This document shows positions 44,293 to 54,300 of a stretch of 64,000 bases of DNA, in pieces. The stretch spans positions 248,001 to 312,000 of the forward strand of contig NZ_JAHLQJ010000003.1 in NCBI RefSeq assembly GCF_018919145.1, written 5' to 3'. A program made the position numbers and the translations under genes. Position 1 is the stretch's first letter, and the number at the start of each line of letters is the position of its first letter. The notes beneath the pieces are model-generated. The model had not been told where the DNA came from, did not search any database, and worked only from the letters and a program-made list of their open reading frames with translations. The DNA is from Paenibacillus brevis. GTDB taxonomy: Bacteria; Bacillota; Bacilli; Paenibacillales; Paenibacillaceae.

Positions 44293-44577
44293 ATAAAAAT
44301 TTTTCAGACTACCTCGTGTTAAACGCAAGCAACTCTGCAGCAATAAGATTGTCTAGCCTAATTCCATCATTCTTTAGGGATGACACACCCAACCGGACCC
44401 TTACCCAACGAAGCCTACCTTTACTCGCATTCGCAACATGCAACATAAAATTTTGAAAAGCTTTGCAAGGAGGTGATCCGAACCAAAGGCGGATAAGAAA
44501 GAACAGGATGTTGAAGCGCAAAATCACATGCATGAACCGATTTTGGCAGTGAAAACAATTAAAGGGGATGTAACGAG
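44293..44577 (+). promoter_or_regulatory. Long leader with half-operator and an orphan Shine-Dalgarno
   Basis: About 280 nt separate the predicted transcript start from the binding-protein ATG. TTTTGAAAAGCTTTGC at 44451-44466 keeps one arm of the LacI-type operator. It is followed directly by AAGGAGGTGATCC (44467-44479), complementary over 13 nt to the usual 16S 3' end, yet no ATG, GTG or TTG lies at the proper distance after it. A 14-codon frame (ATG 44508 to TGA 44552) exists but is about 30 nt away. No other gene is evident. Confidence 0.5.
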
Positions 44578-45996
44578 ATGAGAAAAGCTAATAAGCGGAA
44601 TTATTCACTTCTTCTGATTCTTTGCCTGTCGATAACCATGCTGCTTAGCGCCTGCGGGGGCAATAAAGCCGCTAATAATGAACCTCCAGTCCCGGCGCCA
44701 AGCAACAATGCCGGATCCAATAATAGTACGGATGGAAATGATGCTGCAGGAGACCAGGGCGGTTCCCCGCTAGAGCTGGCGTTTAAAGGCGAATACAAGG
44801 GAACGAAGGTGACCATGTTCGGACCGTTCGTAGATGCGGACCAGGTAAACTTCGAGACGAGCATTAAGGAATTTGAGGAGAAAACGGGTATCGATATTCA
44901 ATATGAAGGCTCCAAGGAATTTGAAGCAACGATCAACATTCGCGTTGATGGCGGCAATGCGCCGGATATCGCCGATTTTCCGCAGCCCGGCCTGCTCGCT
45001 TCGATTGCGAAGACCGGCAAGGTGATCGATCTGACACCGATTCTGGATCAGGAGAAGCTGAAATCGAACTATAACCAGAGCTGGCTGGACATGGCGACGA
45101 TGGAAGGCAAGGACGGTCAGATTATGGCCGGTATTTGGAACCGGAGTAATGTGAAGAGTCTCGTCTGGTATCCGAAGAAGCAGTTTGAAGAAGCAGGATA
45201 TCAAGTTCCGGAGACATGGGAGCAGTTGATGGACCTCACCGAGCAAATTGCTAAGGATGGCGATCCGGCTTGGGTGATTGGAATTGAAAGCGGAGCAGCA
45301 ACAGGATGGCCTGCAACGGACTGGGTCGAGGATATCATGCTTCGTACGACAACTCCTGAAAACTATGATAAATGGGTAAGCGGAGAACTGCCGTTCACAT
45401 CCCCGGAAGTCAAGCACGCTGTGGAAAAAATGTCAGAGATCTGGATGAATCCGGACTATGTGTACGGCGGGACCAAATCGATCGTAACGACTCCGTTCGG
45501 CGATGCTCCCGCTCCGATGTTCGACAATCCGCCGAAGGCATGGCTCCATCGCCAGGCGAACTTTATTACAAGCTTCTTCCCTGAAGGGACGAAGGTAGAT
45601 GAGGATTACGACTGGTTCTACATGCCGCCGATCGACGAGCAATATGGCAAGCCGGTATTAGTGGCGGGCGATATTTACGCCATGTTTAATGATCGGCCTG
45701 AGGTTCGCGCAGTCATGGAGTTCTTTACTACCGGGGAATCCATTAAGAGCTGGGTGCAGTCGGGCGGCGTGATCGCGCCGATGAACGATGCCCCTCTGGA
45801 CTGGTACAGCTCCGAGTCTGACCGCCGGATGGCGAAGCTTGTGCAAGAGGCTTCTACACTTCGCTTCGACGGCTCCGATCTGATGCCGGGTAAAGTCGGC
45901 GCAGGCACGTTCTGGAAAGGAATGACCGACTATGTGAGCGGGGCCGCAACCCTAGACCAAGCCATGGAGCAGATTCAATCCGGCTGGAGCAATTAG
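44578..45996 (+). CDS. Alpha-glucoside-type sugar-binding lipoprotein (AglE-like)
   Basis: This 472-aa protein has a lipoprotein signal with lipobox LLSAC (Cys about 27) and an Asn/Pro-rich linker, then an SBP type 1 fold whose start (VTMFGPFVDADQVNFETSIKEFEEKTGIDI) and later PDIADFPQPG resemble alpha-glucoside-binding AglE proteins. AAAGGGG lies upstream of ATG 44578. It precedes two AglF/AglG-like permeases and a GH65 phosphorylase, so an alpha-linked glucose di- or oligosaccharide is the likely cargo. A GC-rich hairpin after the stop may raise its expression relative to the permeases. Confidence 0.88.
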   Translation: MRKANKRNYSLLLILCLSITMLLSACGGNKAANNEPPVPAPSNNAGSNNSTDGNDAAGDQGGSPLELAFKGEYKGTKVTMFGPFVDADQVNFETSIKEFEEKTGIDIQYEGSKEFEATINIRVDGGNAPDIADFPQPGLLASIAKTGKVIDLTPILDQEKLKSNYNQSWLDMATMEGKDGQIMAGIWNRSNVKSLVWYPKKQFEEAGYQVPETWEQLMDLTEQIAKDGDPAWVIGIESGAATGWPATDWVEDIMLRTTTPENYDKWVSGELPFTSPEVKHAVEKMSEIWMNPDYVYGGTKSIVTTPFGDAPAPMFDNPPKAWLHRQANFITSFFPEGTKVDEDYDWFYMPPIDEQYGKPVLVAGDIYAMFNDRPEVRAVMEFFTTGESIKSWVQSGGVIAPMNDAPLDWYSSESDRRMAKLVQEASTLRFDGSDLMPGKVGAGTFWKGMTDYVSGAATLDQAMEQIQSGWSN

Positions 45997-46014
45997 AATG
46001 AATTCAGGAAGGAT

Positions 46015-46047
46015 GGCGCCTTGCCAAGGATAGGTTCGGCAGGCGCC
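46015..46047 (+). terminator. Intercistronic GC-rich hairpin after the binding-protein gene
   Basis: GGCGCCTTGCC (46015-46025) pairs with GGCAGGCGCC (46038-46047) with one unpaired T and a 12-nt loop, followed by GCCTTCTTCATTTT. A weak terminator or 3'-end-protecting stem between a binding protein and its permeases is a known way to make more of the former. Confidence 0.65.
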
Positions 46048-46104
46048 GCCTTCTTCATTTTCGGCTATGGCTGTGGCAGCCAGTAGCCCAAGGAGGAGTA
46101 AGAC

Positions 46105-47229
46105 ATGAGTTCACAGACGACGCCGGCCGCACCGATGAAGGCTCCTTCGTCCGGACCGTCCGAGCGGAATGTCCCGGTTAAGGCAGTTCTGATTTCCTTG
46201 CTCGTCATTCTCGTCAACATCGTGGTCCATGGAGCCATCTTTTTATTTTTCCGCGATTCGGGATTGAATCCGCTGGTGACCGCATTCCTCGCGGTCCTGT
46301 GGGGCGTGCTGGGCGTGTACGAGATTTATTATTCTCTGAACTGGGCAGCCGAGCAGTATCCGGACCGGGTCCGGCGCAAGGTACTGCCAATCATATTTAT
46401 CGGCCCGGCAATACTGCTCTTGGGCTGGCTGGTATTCATGCCTGCGCTTCGCACGCTCTATTTGAGCTTCTTCAATGCGGCTTCGGACCAATTTGTCGGT
46501 CTGGACAATTATGCCGCGATCTTTAGCGACAGACTGATGGGAATTGCACTGCGGAACAACCTTCTATGGGTGTTCATAGGCACTCTTGCCTGCGTTACCC
46601 TTGGTCTGTTGATTGCCATTCTTGCGGATCGAAGCAGCTTTGAAAAGCTGGCGAAATCGATTATTTTCATGCCGATGGCCATCTCCTTCGTTGCTGCAGG
46701 GGTTATATGGAAGTTCGTGTATTATTATCAGCCGGGGAATGAGCAAATCGGCTTGTTGAACGCAATCGTTACCTTTTTCGGCGGAGAGCCGCAGGCATGG
46801 ACGAGTATGCTTCAACCGTGGAATAATCTGTTCCTCATTCTGATTCTCATCTGGATGCAGACGGGCTTTGCGATGGTGATCTTTTCTGCAGCGATCAAGG
46901 GCGTACCCGAGGATATTCTAGAGGCTGCCCGGGTGGACGGAGCAGGAGAGATCAAGATTTTCTTCCGCATCATGATTCCTTATATTTCCGGTACAATACT
47001 GACGGTAACGACGACAATTATCGTATTTACACTGAAAATCTTTGATGTCGTCATGGTCATGACCGGAGGCCAATACGACACCGAGGTCGTAGCCACGCAG
47101 TTCTACCGCCAGTTCTTCATGTACCGTAACTTTGGCTACGGATCAACCTTGGCGATTGTCCTGCTTATCGCGGTCATTCCCGTAATCATCATCAATTTGC
47201 GCCAATTTCGCAAGCAGGGGGGATTCTGA
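46105..47229 (+). CDS. ABC transporter permease, AglF-like
   Basis: This 374-aa permease is longer than usual because of two additional N-terminal hydrophobic segments (LISLLVILVNIVVHGAIFLFF and VTAFLAVLWGVLGVYEIYYSL) before the standard six. The EAA loop is DILEAARVDGAGEIKIFFRIMIPYISG. This extended N-terminus is typical of AglF/GgtC-type alpha-glucoside permeases. AAGGAGGAGTAAGAC precedes the ATG. The stop overlaps the next permease start (TGATG). The ATPase (MsmX- or AglK-like) is not encoded here. Confidence 0.9.
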   Translation: MSSQTTPAAPMKAPSSGPSERNVPVKAVLISLLVILVNIVVHGAIFLFFRDSGLNPLVTAFLAVLWGVLGVYEIYYSLNWAAEQYPDRVRRKVLPIIFIGPAILLLGWLVFMPALRTLYLSFFNAASDQFVGLDNYAAIFSDRLMGIALRNNLLWVFIGTLACVTLGLLIAILADRSSFEKLAKSIIFMPMAISFVAAGVIWKFVYYYQPGNEQIGLLNAIVTFFGGEPQAWTSMLQPWNNLFLILILIWMQTGFAMVIFSAAIKGVPEDILEAARVDGAGEIKIFFRIMIPYISGTILTVTTTIIVFTLKIFDVVMVMTGGQYDTEVVATQFYRQFFMYRNFGYGSTLAIVLLIAVIPVIIINLRQFRKQGGF

Positions 47230-48323
47230 TGGTCGGCCGCAAAAAGAGAAAGTCCAGCAAGCTGCTTGTCAATCTGGTGCTTGGCTTCATTTGCCTGATC
47301 TGGCTTGTTCCGACGCTCGGCTTGTTCATTTCCTCCTTCCGCCCGGCGGCAGATATCCTCAGTACCGGATGGTGGAAGGTGTTTCCTCATCAGTCCTGGG
47401 TGAAGTCTGGAGAGACGGTACAGCTATCGGAGGATCTGGATCTTAGGGAGCCCATTGAAGTCGGCGGAAAAACCTTCACGGACGAGCAACTGAAGTCCGG
47501 CGTCATGGTCGATGGCGAACGGCTGATGTGGGAGAACCGCCGGGCTCGAACGTTAAGCGTAATGGAGCAGGGCTGGCAGTTCAATCCGGCCTTGACGCTG
47601 GATAATTACAAAAACGTGCTGTCCGGCAAGGAATACCGGCTCAAGGCGGCAGACGGCAGCGAGACGGTGCAGCGCGGCAGCGGATTGTCCCAGGCGTTCT
47701 GGAATACGCTCACGATTGCGGTGCCTGCGACAGTGATTCCGGTTTTGATCGCTTCATTTGCAGCTTACGCCTTCGCATGGCTTCGTTTCCCGGGGAGGAA
47801 GACGATCTTTGCGATTATTATCGCAATGCTGGTCATTCCGCTGCAGGTAGCGCTGATTCCGGTGCTTAAGGATTACACGGCATTGGGGCTGAACGGGAGT
47901 TATTTGGGCATCTGGCTTGCTCACACCGCCTTCGGTCTGCCGCTAGTGACCTATTTCATGTACAACTTCATTAGCCAACTGCCGAAGGATCTGTTTGAGT
48001 CGGCGTTCATTGACGGAGCCAGCCATTTCACGATCTTCTCCAGGCTGATCTTGCCTTTATCGGTGCCTGCGCTGGCGTCCATCGGCATTTTCCAGTTCCT
48101 GTGGGTGTGGAATGATTACCTTGTCTCGCTGATCTTTATTGGGAACCGGCCGGATGTGCAGGTCATGTCCATGAAGATTGCCGACCTTGTCGGCTCACGG
48201 GGCAATGACTGGCATCTCCTGACCTCGGCAGCGTTCATTTCCATGCTAATGCCGCTGGCGATATTCTTCCTTCTGCAAAAATATTTTGTTCGAGGGTTGA
48301 TGGGCGGCTCGGTCAAGGGGTGA
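47229..48323 (+). CDS. ABC transporter permease, AglG-like
   Basis: This 364-aa second permease has a ~95-residue extracytoplasmic insertion between the first two membrane helices (about 40-135, SWVKSGETVQLSEDL ... DGSETVQRGSG), a trait of AglG alpha-glucoside permeases. The EAA loop is DLFESAFIDGASHFTIFSRLILPLSVP, and the protein ends RGLMGGSVKG. Its ATG overlaps the previous stop by one base. It completes the importer that feeds the GH65 enzyme 80 bp downstream. Confidence 0.9.
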   Translation: MVGRKKRKSSKLLVNLVLGFICLIWLVPTLGLFISSFRPAADILSTGWWKVFPHQSWVKSGETVQLSEDLDLREPIEVGGKTFTDEQLKSGVMVDGERLMWENRRARTLSVMEQGWQFNPALTLDNYKNVLSGKEYRLKAADGSETVQRGSGLSQAFWNTLTIAVPATVIPVLIASFAAYAFAWLRFPGRKTIFAIIIAMLVIPLQVALIPVLKDYTALGLNGSYLGIWLAHTAFGLPLVTYFMYNFISQLPKDLFESAFIDGASHFTIFSRLILPLSVPALASIGIFQFLWVWNDYLVSLIFIGNRPDVQVMSMKIADLVGSRGNDWHLLTSAAFISMLMPLAIFFLLQKYFVRGLMGGSVKG

Positions 48324-48402
48324 CGATTCATCTGGTAACCGTAATATACAGAGAGGTGCCGGGCAGAGATTGCTGCCCGTACCACCGGAGACGGAGTTGA
48401 AA

Positions 48403-50766
48403 ATGAACATGAGCTTGAATACTAGAATATATGCTTCTGGTCAGGAACCGCTGTATCGCGATGAGTGGTGTATCCGGGAGACGGGACATCAGGAAGAGGA
48501 TCATCAGAAGAACGAAAGCTTGTTTGCCTTGGGGAATGGTTATATCGGGATGCGGGGCAATTTGGAGGAAGGTTACCGTGGTACGGCAGGCTCCTCCGTT
48601 ATAGGAAATTATCTGAACGGTTTCTATGATACGGAACCCATCGTGTATCCGGAGGGGGCTTATGGATATCCGGACCAGAACCATGCCATGCTGAACGTAC
48701 CTGACGCCAAGGCGATTCTTCTGCTAGTAGAGGGAGAGCTTTTTCATCTGCATACCGGCATTGTGCTGAAATCGGAACGGATTCTCGATATGCGCAGCGG
48801 GATGCTCTGCCGGCATATAAAGTGGGAGTCACCTGCCGGGCATCAGGTTGGCATCACAACCCGAAGACTGGTCTCGCTGGAGCATAAGCATTTGGCAGCC
48901 ATGGAATATGAGGTAACGGCGCTTAATTTTTCAGGGGAGTTATCCTGGATATCCCTGATGAATCCTGTAGTTGCCGGTCCGGAGGGTTCGTCTGATCCTC
49001 GGGTAGGCGCGCGGCGGAGCGAGCCGAGCTTGCTGCTTGAGGACAGCGGCTTCCGGGAAGACGGGCTAATGTATTGGATGAGGCATCGTACCCGGCGGAC
49101 ACGGTTTGCACTGGTTACCGCGATGAGCCATTCCTTGGAGGTTCCGGGAGGTGAAGTTCCTGTTCAATATAGCGATGCGGGCCAGCTTGGGATTCGGTTG
49201 GACTTTCGCCTGGAAGCCGGGCAATCCGGCAAGCTGACGAAATTCATAGCTTACCATACCTCGCGGGACTATCCCGAGGAAGAATTGCTCAAACTTAGCC
49301 GGGAAATGCTGGAGTCCGCCCGCCAAGGCGGCTTCGGCTCCTTGGCGGGGGAGCAGCGGCAGGCGCTCGACTACTTCTGGGGGAAAGCGGATATAGAAAT
49401 CGGCGGAGACCCGGAAATGCAGCAAGGCGTACGCTTCAATGCCTTTGGCCTGCTGCAGTCCACCGGGCGGGACGGGATGACGAATATCGCGGCAAAAGGT
49501 CTGACCGGCGAGGGCTATGAAGGACATTATTTTTGGGATACGGAAATGTATACCCTGCCGTTCTTCACATATACGCTGCCGGAGATTGGAAGAAAGCTGC
49601 TGGAGTTTCGCTACAGGACGCTGGATAAGGCTAGAGAGCGGGCTGCCGTCATGTCACAGAGAGGCGCGCTGTACCCTTGGCGGACGATAGCAGGCGAAGA
49701 GAATTCGGCCTATTTTCCTGCCGGAACGGCTCAGGTCCATATTAATGCTGATATTTGCTACGGTCTGCAGCAATATGTGCTGGCAACCGGCGATGAGGCC
49801 TTTCTTGCGGCGATGGGGGCGGAAATCCTGTTCGAGACTTCCCGGTTTTGGGTTGACCTTGGACATTACAATCCGGCGCGCGGCGGTGCGTTCTGCATTG
49901 ATGCGGTAACAGGACCGGATGAATATACGGCGATTGTCAATAACAATGCCTATACCAATCTCATGGTGCAGGAACAGCTGCGTTTTGCTTGCCGAACCGC
50001 AGAACTGCTGCGTTCAAGCTATCCGGATCATTATGAGCGGCTGAAGCGCAAGATCGGACTCTTGGAGTCTGAGATTGCAGAATGGAAGCGGGCCGGGGAA
50101 TCGATGTACGTGCCGAAGGACGAGGGGCTTGCTGTTTATGCCCAGGACGATACGTTCCTGCTGAAGAAAAAATGGGACTTTGAAGGCACGCCGGAGGACA
50201 ACTATCCGCTGCTGCTGCATTACCACCCGCTTGTGATCTATAGGCATCAGGTACTGAAGCAGGCGGATCTCGTCATGGCTCTCTTCCTGCTTGGAGACCG
50301 CTTCACAATGGAGGAGAAGGTACGGAATTATCAATATTATGAGCCGCTTACAACGCATGATTCCTCTTTGTCGCCTTGCATCCACAGCATTGTTGCTTCC
50401 GAAATCGGCGAGACGGAGGAGGCGTACCGGTATTTCCGCCGGACGGTAAGGATGGACCTGGACGATGTGAACAGAAACGCGAAGGACGGGTTGCATACGG
50501 CCGCAATGGCCGGGGCATGGATGGCAGTGGTCCAGGGGTTCGGAGGGATGCGGATGTATGGGGACGGCGTCTTGTCCTTTTCGCCTACGCTTCCTGCCAA
50601 TTGGAACAGTCTTCGCTTTCGGGTGGCCAAGGAGGGAAGAATGCTTGAGGTCTTTATCAGCCATGAGGAAGTTGCCTATTCCTTGGTTGAAGGGGAGGCA
50701 CTGAGAATCCGGCACGGTGGACAAGAGGTGGAAATCCTGCCTGAACGAGGTGTGCGCTTAACTTGA
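48403..50766 (+). CDS. Family GH65 alpha-glucoside phosphorylase (maltose/nigerose/kojibiose/trehalose type)
   Basis: This 787-aa protein has the three GH65 domains: an N-terminal beta-sandwich (to ~270), an (alpha/alpha)6 barrel (~325-690) and a C-terminal beta domain. KNESLFALGNGYIGMRG and GYEGHYFWDTEMYTLPF are typical substrate-site motifs, and the general acid is E507 in TGPDEYT. GH65 phosphorylases convert alpha-glucobioses plus phosphate into beta-glucose 1-phosphate and glucose. I chose ATG 48403, 6 bp after GGAG; TTG 48370 is unlikely. No signal peptide. No beta-phosphoglucomutase gene is nearby. With a GH87 alpha-1,3-glucanase two genes away, nigerose is the substrate to test first; specificity is inference. 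Confidence 0.87.
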   Translation: MNMSLNTRIYASGQEPLYRDEWCIRETGHQEEDHQKNESLFALGNGYIGMRGNLEEGYRGTAGSSVIGNYLNGFYDTEPIVYPEGAYGYPDQNHAMLNVPDAKAILLLVEGELFHLHTGIVLKSERILDMRSGMLCRHIKWESPAGHQVGITTRRLVSLEHKHLAAMEYEVTALNFSGELSWISLMNPVVAGPEGSSDPRVGARRSEPSLLLEDSGFREDGLMYWMRHRTRRTRFALVTAMSHSLEVPGGEVPVQYSDAGQLGIRLDFRLEAGQSGKLTKFIAYHTSRDYPEEELLKLSREMLESARQGGFGSLAGEQRQALDYFWGKADIEIGGDPEMQQGVRFNAFGLLQSTGRDGMTNIAAKGLTGEGYEGHYFWDTEMYTLPFFTYTLPEIGRKLLEFRYRTLDKARERAAVMSQRGALYPWRTIAGEENSAYFPAGTAQVHINADICYGLQQYVLATGDEAFLAAMGAEILFETSRFWVDLGHYNPARGGAFCIDAVTGPDEYTAIVNNNAYTNLMVQEQLRFACRTAELLRSSYPDHYERLKRKIGLLESEIAEWKRAGESMYVPKDEGLAVYAQDDTFLLKKKWDFEGTPEDNYPLLLHYHPLVIYRHQVLKQADLVMALFLLGDRFTMEEKVRNYQYYEPLTTHDSSLSPCIHSIVASEIGETEEAYRYFRRTVRMDLDDVNRNAKDGLHTAAMAGAWMAVVQGFGGMRMYGDGVLSFSPTLPANWNSLRFRVAKEGRMLEVFISHEEVAYSLVEGEALRIRHGGQEVEILPERGVRLT

Positions 50767-50811
50767 AATGCGCTATAATGCCTGTATATAGCTACCTTTT
50801 CAGGAGGCATA

Positions 50812-51138
50812 ATGGAGGCGGGAATCTTGTACAAGACGCGAGAAGAAGATATTCGCTACGTGATTTTACTAACCTTGAATACCGGTAAACAAATGTCGGA
50901 GGCGTTAATCCGGGCTCATGTGGAGCACCTAAAGCAGTTGGATGATCAGGGCAAGCTTGAACTGTGCGGCCCGTTTGCCGACTATCGGGGCGGGATGGTC
51001 ATTCTTAAGGGGGTTGCGTATGATGAAGCCAAGGCGATTGCCGAAGCCGATCCTTACGTCTCATCCGGAACGGAGTCTTATGAGCTGAGGACCTGGGAGC
51101 TATCGACGGCATCCAATGGTCACATGGGCATGGGTTAA
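50812..51138 (+). CDS. YciI-like (YCII-related) small protein
   Basis: This 108-aa protein has a dimeric alpha-beta ferredoxin-like fold signature: RYVILLTLNTGKQMSEALIRAHVEHLKQLDDQGKLELCGPFADYRGGMVILKGVAYDEAKAIAEADPYV. The conserved HxxH/L-x(2)L start and the DPY motif of YciI proteins are visible. Family members are small enzymes or binding proteins of mostly unknown reaction. CAGGAGG lies 5 bp before ATG 50812 and a TATAAT (50774-50779) lies 38 bp upstream, so it may have its own promoter. A terminator follows. Its link to alpha-glucan use is positional only. Confidence 0.85.
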   Translation: MEAGILYKTREEDIRYVILLTLNTGKQMSEALIRAHVEHLKQLDDQGKLELCGPFADYRGGMVILKGVAYDEAKAIAEADPYVSSGTESYELRTWELSTASNGHMGMG

Positions 51139-51164
51139 ATGATTACAATGAGTTGTTGCATCAT

Positions 51165-51218
51165 AAAGAACTGTATCCGGGACGGAGCTCATCCGCCATC
51201 GGGTGCGGTTCTTTTTTT
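51165..51218 (+). terminator. Terminator after the YciI-like gene
   Basis: AAAGAAC (51165-51171) pairs with GTTCTTT (51208-51214), with further pairing inside through TATCCGGG and CCATCGGG-type segments, and a run of seven T (51212-51218). Confidence 0.72.
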
Positions 51219-51311
51219 GCAGAAAAATAGGCAGAAAAATAGGTTAACCAATGGACGCTGCAGAGGAAAAGATACAATAACACCTTGTTTCGATAAAAAT
51301 ACACACCGGAA

Positions 51312-51323
51312 TGTAAGCGCTTC
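51312..51323 (+). promoter_or_regulatory. Candidate cre-like site before the GH87 gene
   Basis: TGTAAGCGCTTC lies 47 bp before the GH87 start, in the 230-bp gap that follows the YciI terminator. It matches the sites at 43104 and 20471-20482 and suggests carbon-catabolite control. A clear -35/-10 pair was not identified. Confidence 0.35.
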
Positions 51324-51369
51324 TATTCTAAGATGAGAAGGTAATCCATTCAGACAAGGAGGTCGCCAA

Positions 51370-54300
51370 ATGAAACGTTGCAAAACGCTGATCGCCGGGC
51401 TCTTATCCCTGTTGCTTTTATGCGGGATATTGCCCGTCTATCCGGCGGCAGCTTCCTCAGGAAGCGGAGCCGCTGACATTCCCGCAGGGAAGGTATTGAT
51501 CAAGAACAAATGGAAGAACAACTATCTGTACGAAGCCTCGAACGGGACCGTCAGGTACGGCATGACCAACCCGCAGGATGAATCGGCCCATTGGACGGTG
51601 GTCACCGAGAACGGGAAGTCGGTGATAAGAAACAGCAAGACGGGAAATTACATCACGGCAGCGCGCACCCCGGAGCGCAATCAGCCGCTCATGACATCTT
51701 CACAAGCGGATACCGATGCGGAGAAATGGTTCATTGATCTTTCCAATCGAAGCGGTTATTTGATTATCCGCAGCGCTACCGTGCCGAGCGGCAATCTGGT
51801 CATTCACGAAGAGGATCAGCTTGGGTTCGCGGAAGTAAGCGCGGATATCAACATCACCTTCGAGAGTCCGCAGTGGGCGTTTATTTCGCTTGATGAGTCG
51901 CCTGTACGAATCGAAAGCCTGATGCGGCCAGGGCATGTTATTTATGAAGAGGAGGGACGGGTCAAGCATGGAGTGATCGCAGCCGGCGATCCGCAGTCCC
52001 ACTGGTTTCTGGAGGATGACGGAAACGGTCAATTGCAGATCCGCAATCAGGCCACGGGACACGTTATTTTGCAAAATGAGACCACTTATGAGGGGATCGC
52101 TGCTGGAGAACCCGATGCCGACAACCGGGCACTAAGCCTGTGGCAGATGGCAGATGCCGCTACTCCGGAGTACGTTGTATTTCAGAATGTCGGATTGCCG
52201 GGCAACTGGATGAATCCTCAATTCGAGGATGACAATGTCCGGTCAAATGACTGGGCTGGCGGAGCTGACGGGGTAAATGCCCTTTGGAAGGTCGAGCCTT
52301 ATTTAGAAGAGTTGCCTTCGGTTCGAATCGGAGCTTACACGGATGAGGCGACCGCTACAGATTATCTGTATGAGGATCAGGGTCAAGTAAAGCATGGAGG
52401 TATCGGCAGCAGCGGGTCCGATCCCGATTACCTCTGGATTATCGAGGATTATGATTTCAGCAAGCGAATCCGGAACGCAGGGACAGGCCATTATCTGAAG
52501 CTTGAGGGCGACAGCCTGCTTGCAGAATCGCTGCTTGCAGCATCGACTGCTTATGAATGGTCGTTCACGGATTCAGATGCCTACGATGACTACAAGACGA
52601 TCGGCAGTACTGCCAGTCAGGGGAGATATATAGCGATCGGAACATCGGGGGGGCAAGTGAGAGCAGGAACGGATGCCGAAAGCCTGGAAGCTCAATGGGA
52701 GCTTATTGATCCCTCCTTGCCGGCAGGTGAAGGAGAGCGGTATATCCGGATTCAAAACGCTTGGCAGCCTTTCTATCTGTACGAAAATATGGACAGCACT
52801 TTGAAATATGGAAATCTCCGCAAGGAGGATAAGCGGGATCAGTGGCTGGTCATTAAGCATCAGGGGAGAAAGCTGCTCCAGAACCGCGAGACCGGAAACT
52901 ACATGAATATTGCTGATATGCCGGACGGGCATATTCAGGTTACAGCCCTGAGCGATCCCGAACAGGCTCCGCAGGCATACATCTGGAGCGGCAAAAATCT
53001 GGGCGGAAACACTTATCTGCTCAGCAATGCTACGGATAAAGTACCAGGTGAGCCGTTCACGAAATTCTTATCTCTGCAAAATCTGACAAAGTATGCTGAG
53101 TATAGCGTGATTAATCCGAATTGGGGCAGCCCGCAGTGGAGATTCCTGCCCGTGACAGAGCAAGCAAGTCCATACTTCCGTTTTCAGTTGAAGGACTTCC
53201 CGGGCTTGTACCTAAGAGATGCTGAGAATGAGAATTCGGTTACGGATGCGACATACGGACCCATCGATGATGCTTATTCTATTTGGTATTTGCAGCAGCC
53301 GGCGGGAAGCAGTGCCTATATGCTTAAGAACCAAGGCAGCGGCAGATTCCTGTCCATCCAGAACCTGGCGGATCAGCAGGTGGAGAGCGAGGATGAGCCG
53401 ATGCTGCCGGTGGAGACCCGGAGCGAAGTATACGAGGTGTGGGGCAGTATTAAATGGGTTATAGATCCGAAGGCGGACAATGGGAATGTAACCCTTAAGA
53501 GCGGCTGGACCGGGCACTACTTATATGCGGTTACGGACGAGAACGGCCAGGCGCTCCTGAAGGTCAGCCGTGCCGAAGGGGCATCGAATCGTCCGGAGGC
53601 CCAGTGGATGGCAGAGTCTGTAACCCTTCCTGAACAGCCGATTCCGAATACGCCGGTAAGAATCAAGAGCGCAGTCGAGAATTCCTATCTCTATGAAAAT
53701 CCGGGAGGCGTCGTCATGTACGGCTCGCTTGCGGACAACAACGGGTATTCCCACTGGGTGATAACAGAAGAGGGCGGTGTCCAGCAGATCCGGAATCGGG
53801 CTACCGGACATGATCTGACTTTGAATGAGGACTACATGTTCCTGGAGAGCGTGTTGGATCATCCTGCGGATCAGGGGAGGTCTGACTGGTTGGTCGAGCG
53901 CTCGGATGATGGAAAGAATGTGACCATTCGAAGTGCTAGCAGCAGTTATAACGATGAGTATATTCATTTGGAGAATCATCTCGGTTATGCGGAGCGCGGA
54001 TTGCTTCCGACATCCTATGGGACGGTGCAGTGGTCGCTGGAAGCAGCTCCGCAGGATTTCATCACACCACCCATGGCAGAGGAGCGCAATTTGAACACCT
54101 CGACCCCCATTCAGAATGATACGAACGAAATTTATATTTCCTTGAAGACAAAGCCTGATAAAGTACTGGCTGATCAGGCTGGACGATTGGTGTATGCAGA
54201 CGCTGGGGATACGGCAGCCGCAAAGAGCTGGCTGATGCAGGATTTTAACGGACGGCATTTACTGAAGAACACGACCACAGGCCGTTATCTGACTTTGAGT

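Noticed and set aside
44309..44533. 74-codon minus-strand frame in the importer leader
   Set aside because: It is hydrophobic at the start but has no ribosome site upstream, and it overlaps the operator and orphan Shine-Dalgarno; a real gene is unlikely.
50014..50724. 236-codon minus-strand frame inside the GH65 gene
   Set aside because: It is fully antisense to conserved GH65 sequence and has no ribosome site or motif.
53521..54258. 245-codon minus-strand frame inside the GH87 gene
   Set aside because: It is a shadow of a repeated, well-supported coding region, with no start signal or recognisable product.
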